From: JAIWNK01 sp964453115
GTDB lineage: Bacteria > Chloroflexota > Anaerolineae > Anaerolineales > Anaerolineaceae
Direction of reading: 5' to 3'
DNA: 64,000 nucleotides
Assembly: GCA_964453115.1 (NCBI GenBank)
Contig: CAYVRT010000006.1
Location: forward strand, 54,547 to 118,546
Part shown: positions 51,799 through 59,373 of the stretch, one piece after another
Position numbering within the stretch: position 1 is the first letter of the stretch
Layout of the letters: every line of letters begins with the position of its first letter
Notes under the pieces: generated by a model
What the model saw: the letters and a program-made list of their open reading frames with translations, nothing else
The model's database searches: none
What the model was told of the DNA's origin: nothing
Position numbers and translations under genes: made by a program

Positions 51799-52809
51799 CT
51801 ACAAGGAGCGCGGCACCAACCGCCCGACCACAAAACGTAACAGACCCAAAAATACGCACAGAGCGGCAAGGAATAGCACTTCAAAAGCCAGGCTGGTCAT
51901 CACCTGCATATAGGCCGTTAAAGCCATAACTGTCCATTCGACCGGCGTTTGCAAACTCACCCCGCCGACAAAACTGGCCTGCGCCAGGCTGCGCAGCAAA
52001 CTCAAGCTGAGCAAACCCGCCAGCAACCCGCCCATACCAACAGAGGTAGCCATCACGGCTGTCAGAACGCGCCATTTTTTCCAGTTCACCACCGTCAGCA
52101 AAACCATCAACCCCACCAACGCCACGGCCCCCCAGCGCAACAGACGATACCACAACTGAAAAGTGCGCACCCAGTCAAGCTGACGCGCCTCGCGCAACGC
52201 AAGCGGCGCATCCAGCAAGGCAAACTGCGCCGGAATGCCCGGCTCCATATCCAACACGGCCCGCTCAACCTCATCAACCACCTGCTCACGCAAGCTGCCC
52301 TGCGGCTGACAAATGGGCAAGGCCGCCGGGTCACTGCGCAGCAAGGCCGCACCCGCCGCCAGAAGATCGGCCTGCGAGCAAGGCGGCCAGGAGCTGACCA
52401 GAAAATCCGCCATGGGGCGGGCCTGTTCGCGCCAGCTTTGCTTAACCGGGTTCAAATCCACCACTGGCATCCATTCGTTGGTCTCCATCCGCAAAAAATC
52501 GAGCGTTTGCAGCACCAGAATTGCTATTTGCTGCTCTGCCCAGCCAGGCGGAAGCAAGAGCGCCGTCAACGCCTGTCCCTGCTCCACCGTCAAATTGGCT
52601 GTCAGGCGCGGGTCAAAAGGCACCAACTGACCACTCATCAGCAGCGGCGCCATGCTCCGCACCAATCCATCCGACACGTTCTGAATCAAAAATGCTTCCA
52701 ACCAGGCATCATTGGAAAATACGGTTCCAAAAGCAGGCAAGGATAGAACGGTCAGAAAAACCGCCACCATCAGCAACAACCCCAACAACCCGTTGATTAG
52801 TTTTCTCAT
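51799..52809 (-). CDS. Unknown membrane protein with large extracytoplasmic domain
   Basis: 336 residues. One N-terminal helix (about 5-27), an outside domain of about 190 residues containing two Cys pairs (PPCSQAD...LPICQPQ) that could form a disulfide, then three C-terminal helices (about 222-246, 254-280, 295-325). No recognised family. It follows the GH13 gene by 17 bases with GGAG upstream and ends nine bases from the convergent methyltransferase stop. Confidence 0.7.
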   Translation of the reverse strand: MRKLINGLLGLLLMVAVFLTVLSLPAFGTVFSNDAWLEAFLIQNVSDGLVRSMAPLLMSGQLVPFDPRLTANLTVEQGQALTALLLPPGWAEQQIAILVLQTLDFLRMETNEWMPVVDLNPVKQSWREQARPMADFLVSSWPPCSQADLLAAGAALLRSDPAALPICQPQGSLREQVVDEVERAVLDMEPGIPAQFALLDAPLALREARQLDWVRTFQLWYRLLRWGAVALVGLMVLLTVVNWKKWRVLTAVMATSVGMGGLLAGLLSLSLLRSLAQASFVGGVSLQTPVEWTVMALTAYMQVMTSLAFEVLFLAALCVFLGLLRFVVGRLVPRSL

Positions 52810-52826
52810 ACCATGCTCCGTTCCAA

Positions 52827-54212
52827 CTACGCCAGATACGCCGCGCCCCAGGGCGGCAAGCTGAGGCGAAAGCAGCCGCTGCTCACCTTGCCCACCCGTC
52901 CGCCAAGCAAATCTATCGGCAAATATCCTTCCGGCCAGGCCAGCGGCGCATCCAACACCCAGTCCTGCGGCTCATCGCTGGCGTTCAAAGCAATCAGCAC
53001 CGTCTCCTCATCCAGGCTGCGCAAGAAGATGTATCCACGCTGCACCGGACAAGCCAGCCGCTGATAGATGCCCCGGCGCAGAGCGGGCGTTTCGCGCCGC
53101 AAATGAATCAACTGCCGCACCCAACTGTGCAGCGTCTCATTCCAGGCCTCGCCCTGCCAGGGAAAGGCGGCCCGGCATTGTGGATCCCGGCCACCGGTCA
53201 GGCCAATTTCATCGCCATAATAGACCGCGGGTGCGCCCGGATAGGCAAACAGGAAAGCCATTGCCAGCTGCACCTTTGGCAACGAACCACCTGCCAACGT
53301 CAGAATGCGCTCGGTATCATGGCTGCCCAGCAGCCCATACATGGCGCGCACATGCTCCAATGGATACACCGTCAACAGGCCTTCCACTACCTCGCCAAAA
53401 GCCTGCGCCGTGCTGTGCCCGGCAAGCAAGTCAAGCAGCGCCTTGCGCAGCGGATAATTCATCAGCCCGTCAAAATGACCATCCCCCAGCCAGCGCGGCC
53501 CAATCTCCCAAATCTCGCCCAGGAGATAGGCCTGCGGGTTGGCCTGTTTCACCGTCCAGCGAAAATCGGCCCAAAAACCGTCGTCATCAATCTCATTCGG
53601 CACATCCAGCCGCCAGCCATCAATGCCCGCATCCACCCAGTAACGGGCCACATCCAACAAATACTGCCGCACCTGTGGGTCGTTGGTGTTGAACTTTGGC
53701 AGGCTCTTATATCCCCACCAGCCCAGATAATTGCGCGCCTTGCCCGGCTCATAAGCACGCAGCGGAAAGCGGCGCACATGAAACCAATCACGGTAGATGG
53801 ATTCATCGCCGTTTTCCACCAGGTCGTGAAAGGCGAAAAACCCACGCCCACAGTGATTGAAGACCCCATCCAGCACCACCCGCACTCCATTGCGATGCGC
53901 CAGGTCCAGCAAGGCATCAAAATCGGCTCGACTGCCAAGGCGTTGATCAATGCGATAATAATCATCCGTGTTATAGCGATGCGTAGAGCTGGATTGGAAA
54001 ATGGGGTTGAAATACAATGCATTAATGCCTAAATCCAACAAATAATCGAAATGCTCCATCACCCCACGCAAATCGCCACCCTGAAAGCCGTTCAAGGTCG
54101 GCGGGGTTCCCCAGGCCGCCAGGTGCGGACGGTCATTGGCCGGGCTGCGCGCAAAGCGATCGGGAAAAATTTGGTAGAAGACGGCATCTTGCACCCAATC
54201 AGGAACGCTCAT
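52827..54212 (-). CDS. GH13 neopullulanase/cyclomaltodextrinase-like enzyme (no N-terminal CBM34)
   Basis: 461 residues. Begins directly with the catalytic barrel (DWVQDAVFYQIFPDRFA); the N-terminal CBM34 domain of about 120 residues that neopullulanases normally carry is missing. Catalytic Asp203 (GWRLDVPNE), Glu233 (LGEIWE), Asp299 (GSHDTER). Without CBM34 the enzyme could not form the usual domain-swapped dimer. No signal peptide: cytoplasmic maltodextrin or cyclodextrin hydrolysis. Start at 54212 with GGAGG upstream, overlapping the panE stop by 14 bases. Confidence 0.9.
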   Translation of the reverse strand: MSVPDWVQDAVFYQIFPDRFARSPANDRPHLAAWGTPPTLNGFQGGDLRGVMEHFDYLLDLGINALYFNPIFQSSSTHRYNTDDYYRIDQRLGSRADFDALLDLAHRNGVRVVLDGVFNHCGRGFFAFHDLVENGDESIYRDWFHVRRFPLRAYEPGKARNYLGWWGYKSLPKFNTNDPQVRQYLLDVARYWVDAGIDGWRLDVPNEIDDDGFWADFRWTVKQANPQAYLLGEIWEIGPRWLGDGHFDGLMNYPLRKALLDLLAGHSTAQAFGEVVEGLLTVYPLEHVRAMYGLLGSHDTERILTLAGGSLPKVQLAMAFLFAYPGAPAVYYGDEIGLTGGRDPQCRAAFPWQGEAWNETLHSWVRQLIHLRRETPALRRGIYQRLACPVQRGYIFLRSLDEETVLIALNASDEPQDWVLDAPLAWPEGYLPIDLLGGRVGKVSSGCFRLSLPPWGAAYLA

Positions 54213-55227
54213 AAACAACCTCCAACAACGCTTCTGGACGATTCTCAAATGTATTCAGCGGCAGCTTGCCGCTCGTCACCGCCAGCAGCAATTCGGTCAG
54301 GCGGCGGTTAACCGGCGCATCCAGGCCCTGTTCATGTCCCAGGCGCACCACTGCCCCGTTCAAAAACGTCACTTCGCTCTTACCGCTACCGCTGTGCAAA
54401 TCAATGTGAAAGGAAGGCATCTTTCCACCCCGCCCGCTGCCCAACGCCCTGCGCAGCAGCCGCTGCCCCAGCCAGGCCGGCAGACCGGCAGCAAAAGTGA
54501 GCGCCCGCACCGGCGTGCCAGGCAAATTCAACACCGGCAGGTGCAAGACGCGCATCACCGTCAGCGCCTCATGCAATTGCCGCATCTCCATCCGATACAA
54601 TTGTGGATGTGCAAACACCTGCGCTGCGCTCCAATTGAGCAACGCAGCGCTCGCATTGGCTAGCAAATTGGTCAGCATCTTCGACCACTTCATCGCCGGG
54701 CCATTGGCAAACAAGCGCGCCCGCAATCCGGCGCCGTTCATGGCCGAAACGAGCGCCGGAGCTACCGCATGTTCATTTGCCACGCCCAGCCCGCGCCAGC
54801 GCTCCAGAACAATCTCGCCTGCCTGACGGCCAATGGCGCTCGTCACCGTCCCACGCAGCACCTGCCCCTGCCCCAACGCCTGCTCCAGGTGTACTTCGTT
54901 TTCAACCCCATTTTGCAAGCTGAGCAACGGCGGCAAATCGGCCCGATGAGGCAAGAGCATCTCCAACACCCCCGCCGTATCATAGGACTTGACCGCCAGC
55001 ACAGCCACATCATATCGCCCAGATTGAAATGCCTCAGCCAGCGAAGTGACAACATGCAGGGCCTGCAAATGCTGCCTCTGTCCCCGAATTTGCAGGCGCA
55101 ACCCTTGCTGCCGCAAATTTTCAGCCACAGCTGCGCGTTCCAAAAAGGTTACTGTCTCACCTGACAGTGCCAGGCTGCCGCCCACATACCCACCAATTGC
55201 CCCAACGCCCAACATCAGCCAGCGCAT
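54199..55227 (-). CDS. panE: 2-dehydropantoate 2-reductase (ketopantoate reductase)
   Basis: 342 residues. NADPH-binding GVGAIGGYVGG (about 7-17), VKSYDT, the SLQNGVENE segment and the C-terminal KWSKMLTNLLANA with the Lys that acts in catalysis. Supplies pantoate for CoA synthesis. GGAGG before ATG 55227, one base after fmt. Other pan genes are not in the window; family members can also act on other 2-keto acids. Confidence 0.9.
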   Translation of the reverse strand: MRWLMLGVGAIGGYVGGSLALSGETVTFLERAAVAENLRQQGLRLQIRGQRQHLQALHVVTSLAEAFQSGRYDVAVLAVKSYDTAGVLEMLLPHRADLPPLLSLQNGVENEVHLEQALGQGQVLRGTVTSAIGRQAGEIVLERWRGLGVANEHAVAPALVSAMNGAGLRARLFANGPAMKWSKMLTNLLANASAALLNWSAAQVFAHPQLYRMEMRQLHEALTVMRVLHLPVLNLPGTPVRALTFAAGLPAWLGQRLLRRALGSGRGGKMPSFHIDLHSGSGKSEVTFLNGAVVRLGHEQGLDAPVNRRLTELLLAVTSGKLPLNTFENRPEALLEVVYERS

Positions 55228-55228
55228 C

Positions 55229-56149
55229 TCACAGGCCTCCGCCCCAGGTGCGCGCTCCCCGCAGAAAAACCGCCCCACTCATTGCTTTTTTGCCGGCTGG
55301 CTGCACCTCGCGCAAGAGCAGTCGCCCGCCCTGCGCCCCAATCACCGGCCAGCCCTGCTCCTGACCACATTCGGCAATTGCCCAGGCACCGCCCAGGCAA
55401 GCCTCGGCCCGCAGCACCTTCAATGGCTGCCCCTGCCAGAGCAAAAATGCCCCCGGCCAGGGAGACATTGCCCGCACCTGTCGCTCCAGACGCTCAACCG
55501 GTTCGCAAAACCGCAACTCGCCATCTTCCTTTTTCAACATTCGCACATAAGTCGCCTGCACCTCATCTTGCGCCACAGCCTGCAAATGTCCAGCGCAATA
55601 GGCCGGCAAGACCTCAAGCAGCAAATCGGCTCCCATCTGCGCCAGGCGCTCGCCCAGGCTCTCAGCCGTATCTTGCCCCCCAATTCTCTCAACCCGCTGG
55701 GCAAGCACCGCCCCGGTATCCACCCCGGCATCCATCTTCATAATTGAAACACCGGTCTCAGCATCGCCCTCCAAAATGGCGGCCTGAATTGGTGCCGCCC
55801 CGCGCCAGCGTGGCAGCAGCGAAGCATGAACATTGATGCACCCCAGGCGCGGCAAGTCAAGCACATTCTGGCGCAAAATCTGCCCAAAGGCTGCAACAAC
55901 CATCAAATCTGGCTGCCAGACCTGCAATTGTGCCAGCGCCTCGGGCTGTTTGAGACGCAGCGGCTGAATGACCGGCAAGCCCAATTCCTGCGCCAACACC
56001 TTCACCGGCGGCGGAGTCAACAAGCGCCCGCGCCCGGCCTCGCGGTCGGGCTGAGTGACAACCCCCACAACTTGATATTGCTTTGCCAACCCCGCCAACG
56101 TTGGCAGCGCAAATTCAGGCGAACCCATGAAAACAATGCGTATGCTCAT
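55229..56149 (-). CDS. fmt: Methionyl-tRNA formyltransferase
   Basis: 306 residues. Formylates initiator Met-tRNA using 10-formyl-THF. Active-site loop INVHASLLPRWRGAAPIQ (about 105-120), Asp in MDAGVDTG, and the N-terminal MGSPEFALPTL are typical. The partner peptide deformylase gene is not next to it. Starts six bases after an extended -10 (TGC-TACAAT) with no ribosome binding site. Confidence 0.95.
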   Translation of the reverse strand: MSIRIVFMGSPEFALPTLAGLAKQYQVVGVVTQPDREAGRGRLLTPPPVKVLAQELGLPVIQPLRLKQPEALAQLQVWQPDLMVVAAFGQILRQNVLDLPRLGCINVHASLLPRWRGAAPIQAAILEGDAETGVSIMKMDAGVDTGAVLAQRVERIGGQDTAESLGERLAQMGADLLLEVLPAYCAGHLQAVAQDEVQATYVRMLKKEDGELRFCEPVERLERQVRAMSPWPGAFLLWQGQPLKVLRAEACLGGAWAIAECGQEQGWPVIGAQGGRLLLREVQPAGKKAMSGAVFLRGARTWGGGL

Positions 56150-56155
56150 GCGCCG

Positions 56156-56164
56156 ATTGTAGCA
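56156..56164 (-). promoter_or_regulatory. Extended -10 element of fmt (likely leaderless)
   Basis: Minus strand TGC-TACAAT (56164-56156), CGGCGC, ATG at 56149. No -35 is convincing; the extended -10 could suffice. Confidence 0.55.
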
Positions 56165-56176
56165 CAACTCCGCCAC

Positions 56177-57217
56177 TCAGATGGGCAAAATCTTTACCCC
56201 GTTGGGTGTATCCTGAATTTTCCAACCCAACTGCAACACCTGACGACGCAGGTCATCCGCACGCGCCCAATCACATGCCTGGCGCGCAGCCTCGCGCTCC
56301 TCTGTCAAATCAAACACCGCTTGCGGAATCGCTGGCTCGCTCAAGGCCCGGGCAGCCCTTTCCTGCGCAGTGCGCCAGATTTCATCCGTCACCTGCGCAG
56401 GAAACCCATCTACACCCAGACGCCTTCCCAGCAATTGCAGATCGAAAACCTGCCCGCTGCCAAACACCTGTTCCTTACCATCACGCAACACATGCACTGC
56501 ATCGCGCCCATATACCAGGCATTCCCCCCGTTGTATGTCTATCATCAGGCTGGTATGCTCATCCAGGCCAAGCACAGTTTGGCTCTCTGGCAGCAACGCA
56601 CACAGCGGCCCAAAACGCTCCGCCCCCATAAAGCAAAACCGCGTATCCAGTTCCTCGCCACCATCGCGATTATTCCAATGCGGAATGAAAACCAGGTCCA
56701 GCCCAAAAGCGCCAAACAAATCCAGACCTTCCACCCAGTGCAAATCCTGACCGACCTTATAAATTTCATAGACGGGAAGAGTCAGGTGACTGACAGCCAG
56801 CACAGCTGCGCTGGCAAAGGCCAGGCCGGCCCCCAAACGATGCCTTGCCAGCACAAAGGCCCAGGCCAGGCTATCCCGCAGTTGCCGCACTGCATAGGTA
56901 GGGCTGCCCGGCCCCATAAAAATCAAATCCTGGTCGAGCAAATCTTCCACCAGGCTTGCCTCATTGGGGCTAAAAGGGGTTCCCTGACGACGAGCCGCAA
57001 CCTGAGAGACCCGCGCCCCATCGTTCTGTAGACGTTGTTGCAAGTACAGCCGCGCCCGCCCGGCAACCTGTGCCGAGTTCAGCTCAAAACCTGCTGGCGT
57101 TTCCAAAACAGCCACATGCAGCGGATGTGGCAAGCGCTTTGCCAATGCTTCAAAGGCTTGTCCACTGCTGGCTGAAGTTTCCCCCGACCCAATTAACAAA
57201 ACCGGCCCCAATCCCAT
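56177..57217 (-). CDS. S51/cyanophycinase-like hydrolase fused to a CysRS C-terminal-like tail
   Basis: 346 residues. Residues 1-260 resemble the type 1 glutamine-amidotransferase-like S51 group (peptidase E, cyanophycinase): LLIGSGETS at the start, IFMGPGSPTYAVRQL in the middle, and a nucleophile-elbow-like AFASAAVLAVSH (Ser at the expected place). The last 45 residues (REAARQACDWARADDLRRQVL, then GWKIQDTPNGVKI) match the C-terminal domain of cysteinyl-tRNA synthetases. Substrate unknown. ATG 57217 has GGAGG 7 bases upstream; an earlier in-frame ATG is less likely. Confidence 0.75.
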   Translation of the reverse strand: MGLGPVLLIGSGETSASSGQAFEALAKRLPHPLHVAVLETPAGFELNSAQVAGRARLYLQQRLQNDGARVSQVAARRQGTPFSPNEASLVEDLLDQDLIFMGPGSPTYAVRQLRDSLAWAFVLARHRLGAGLAFASAAVLAVSHLTLPVYEIYKVGQDLHWVEGLDLFGAFGLDLVFIPHWNNRDGGEELDTRFCFMGAERFGPLCALLPESQTVLGLDEHTSLMIDIQRGECLVYGRDAVHVLRDGKEQVFGSGQVFDLQLLGRRLGVDGFPAQVTDEIWRTAQERAARALSEPAIPQAVFDLTEEREAARQACDWARADDLRRQVLQLGWKIQDTPNGVKILPI

Positions 57218-57265
57218 GCCGTTGCCTCCATCCTGCCAAAATATGCATTCTGCCATGCCGATGCC

Positions 57266-57294
57266 ATTCTAGCGAAAGAGACCGGGCGCGTCAA
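57266..57294 (-). promoter_or_regulatory. Promoter of the S51-like/CysS-tail gene
   Basis: Minus strand TTGACG (57294-57289), 17-base spacer, TAGAAT (57271-57266). Start near 57259, about 42 bases of leader. Confidence 0.75.
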
Positions 57295-57300
57295 GCACGA

Positions 57301-57332
57301 AAAATCAACAGGCCGGGTGTCTGCCCGGCCTG
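57301..57332 (-). terminator. Intrinsic terminator after the SHOCT-like membrane gene
   Basis: Minus strand: perfect 9-bp stem CAGGCCGGG / CCCGGCCTG over 6 bases, then TTGATTTTT. Lies 22 bases past the stop at 57355. Confidence 0.85.
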
Positions 57333-57354
57333 CTTCATTCCAATGAAATCTCAA

Positions 57355-57990
57355 TCAACCAATATAGACCTCAACCTGGTCGCCATCTTCTTCATCATCC
57401 ACAAAGATGTGAATCGGCTCATCCTTCTTAATCGCCTGGTCAACGCTGCCCAACATCTCATCCAGGTGCTGTTCGCGCACATTCTGCGGCATGTAGTGTC
57501 CAAAGGTACTCATCGCCCAAACACCGGCCCGCAACGGCAGCGGCATGCTGATGGAAATGGTCTTGCCGTTCTTCTGGCGCACGCGGACATGCAGCCAGCG
57601 CGCCCCCCAAAACAGGAACATGCCCACCACCCCCATCAGGAAGGGAATCCAGGCCAGCACAAACCCCCAGCCCACCCCATCCGCTGCCTGCCAACCCTGA
57701 TACATCCAATAAGCGCCCATTGCTGCAATCACAACGCTGACCCAAAACGGCACGGCTGCCCAGCGCTTCCAGCGCGCCAGGCGCTGTTCCTCAAAGGCAT
57801 TCAAGTCAGTTTGAGGTGCTTGCACCGTCGCCACATCCGCTGGCGCCAATGCTTCTGCCACAGGTGTTTCAGTCATTTGCAACGCCTCGGCCTCTTCCAA
57901 AAGCTGCAACCGCTCATTGGCCTCTTCCAGCGTCAGTTCACCTTCCGAAACCTGCCGCAAAATTCGCATCCGTTCCTCTCGAATTGTCAT
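57355..57990 (-). CDS. SHOCT-like domain membrane protein
   Basis: 211 residues. The N-terminus RILRQVSEGELTLEEANERLQLLEE is the short helical SHOCT-like domain (YvlB/LiaX N-terminal type). Two membrane helices (about 77-95 and 104-125) and a cytoplasmic tail with Lys-rich and acidic ends follow. Same helical motif as the C-terminus of the gene upstream (58050), so the two proteins probably interact. Start 57990 with GGAG upstream. Confidence 0.7.
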   Translation of the reverse strand: MTIREERMRILRQVSEGELTLEEANERLQLLEEAEALQMTETPVAEALAPADVATVQAPQTDLNAFEEQRLARWKRWAAVPFWVSVVIAAMGAYWMYQGWQAADGVGWGFVLAWIPFLMGVVGMFLFWGARWLHVRVRQKNGKTISISMPLPLRAGVWAMSTFGHYMPQNVREQHLDEMLGSVDQAIKKDEPIHIFVDDEEDGDQVEVYIG

Positions 57991-58049
57991 CCGCTTATCT
58001 CCTTTGGACCTCATCTACTCAACGGCTTCATTGTACGACAATCTGGGAA

Positions 58050-59177
58050 TTATTGCAGCCCTTCCAGGGCTTCGAGCAACCGTTCTGCCTCTTCTGCCGA
58101 AATGCGCTTCTCTTGCAACATTTGCAAAATCAGGCTGCGCTCTTCTTCCGAAACGCGCCCGGAGCGCCCTGCACCAGGCACAGGCGGAACAGGCGGTACC
58201 GGGGGAACAGGCGGCACGGGCGGAACACCCCAGGCCGTGCTGCGTCGCCGCCGATCCGCCACGCGGTCCATTGCCGCTTGCATTCGCTCCTCCACACGGC
58301 GAGAAATTTCCTCAGCTCGCTGAGCAGCGCGCTGCGACCGCTCATCCACCCGCCGGGAGCGCTCTTCCATCCGCTTTTCGATCTCTTCCCAACGCCGATC
58401 GGCGCGTTCAAACACCCGCCCCCAACGGCCAATTTCGCGCAGACGATCGGAAACACTCACATCGCCGCCAGCCTCCACCACCAGGTGCGTCGCACCGCTG
58501 CCAAAGGTCTGCATATACTGCGCCTGCTCGAGTGCATCTTCTTGCTCACCAATTTCAATTTCAATATCCTCCGAACCGCTCACCAGCGTCAGGCTCACCT
58601 GCGGATTGGCAGGCAAATAAACTTCCACATCCCCGCCCGCCTTAATCACCGCCTGTCCGGCTGGCAAACTCTGCCAGCGCGCGTCCACATCGCCGCCCGC
58701 ATTGACGATCAATTCATTGGCAAGCAGCACATCACAATCACCGCCCACCCCATCAAGCGTCACCCGGCCATCAATGCCCACGCCCAAAAAGTCCCCCCCC
58801 AGCGCCCGAACACACACCTCACCAGCAATCGTAGCCAAATCACAATCACCGCCAACTTGCTCAACATTCAGCCCGGCAAGGTCCTGGCCTAGCAAATCGC
58901 CACCCACCTGCTGCAACAACAAGGTGCCCTTCAAGCGTCGCACGTTCACATCCCCCGCGGCACGCGTCACCACCACACTGGCATTAACCGGCACTTTGAG
59001 CAAACAGTCACCCACCAGGCGAATCTGAAAGCCCGCATCCGTACGTCGCACAGTTGCAGTTTCTGCACCCGCATCAAGCAGCAGTTCAGCCCGCTCCCAA
59101 CCCGACACAAACAAATCACCGTGTGTTAAAACCTCCAGAACAGGCGCATCATCCGTCGCAAAAATTTGAACAGCCAT
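58050..59177 (-). CDS. GGD-repeat beta (DUF4097-like) protein with coiled coil, VPP repeats and SHOCT-like tail
   Basis: 375 residues. Residues 1-225 are a stack of short beta units, many ending in a GGD triplet (QQVGGDLLGQDL, GGDCDLATIAG, GGDFLGVGIDG, GGDCDVLLAN, AGGDVDARW), as in DUF4097 envelope-stress-associated proteins. Residues about 232-310 are a charged coiled coil, then five VPP repeats (about 318-333), then the helical EEERSLILQMLQEKRISAEEAERLLEAL domain. No signal peptide: cytoplasmic. GGAG before ATG 59177. YvlB/LiaX relatives act in antimicrobial-peptide stress; here that is only a suggestion. Confidence 0.78.
   Translation of the reverse strand: MAVQIFATDDAPVLEVLTHGDLFVSGWERAELLLDAGAETATVRRTDAGFQIRLVGDCLLKVPVNASVVVTRAAGDVNVRRLKGTLLLQQVGGDLLGQDLAGLNVEQVGGDCDLATIAGEVCVRALGGDFLGVGIDGRVTLDGVGGDCDVLLANELIVNAGGDVDARWQSLPAGQAVIKAGGDVEVYLPANPQVSLTLVSGSEDIEIEIGEQEDALEQAQYMQTFGSGATHLVVEAGGDVSVSDRLREIGRWGRVFERADRRWEEIEKRMEERSRRVDERSQRAAQRAEEISRRVEERMQAAMDRVADRRRRSTAWGVPPVPPVPPVPPVPPVPGAGRSGRVSEEERSLILQMLQEKRISAEEAERLLEALEGLQ
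58182..58226. repeat. Five 9-base tandem repeats coding VPP units
   Basis: Consensus AGGCGGNAC repeated five times in frame inside the gene at 58050, giving the five VPP units; a site where copy number could vary. Confidence 0.85.
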
Positions 59178-59201
59178 TTCATCTCTCCTTTCTTATTCAA
59201 T

Positions 59202-59229
59202 ATTTTAGCAGCAAATTGTAAAAAGTCAA
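59202..59229 (-). promoter_or_regulatory. Promoter of the DUF4097/SHOCT genes
   Basis: Minus strand TTGACT (59229-59224), 16-base spacer, TAAAAT (59207-59202), 25 bases before ATG 59177. The 59217-59270 stretch is strikingly AT-rich and could bind a regulator. Confidence 0.7.
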
Positions 59230-59373
59230 TACCAAATTCAATATTGTTAATAATATATTCAATTTTCTATTCGTGCGCTTTGACACTCGCGCCCTGTGAC
59301 TTTTTAGCTATATCCCAGCGCCACAAATAATGTTACACTATCTTTGTTATTCTATCCCCAGGAGACTTTTTTC

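Noticed and set aside
58182..58226. CRISPR-like repeat
   Set aside because: Units are 9 bases, contiguous, in frame and coding; no spacers. No other CRISPR, insertion sequence, tRNA or rRNA was seen in the window.
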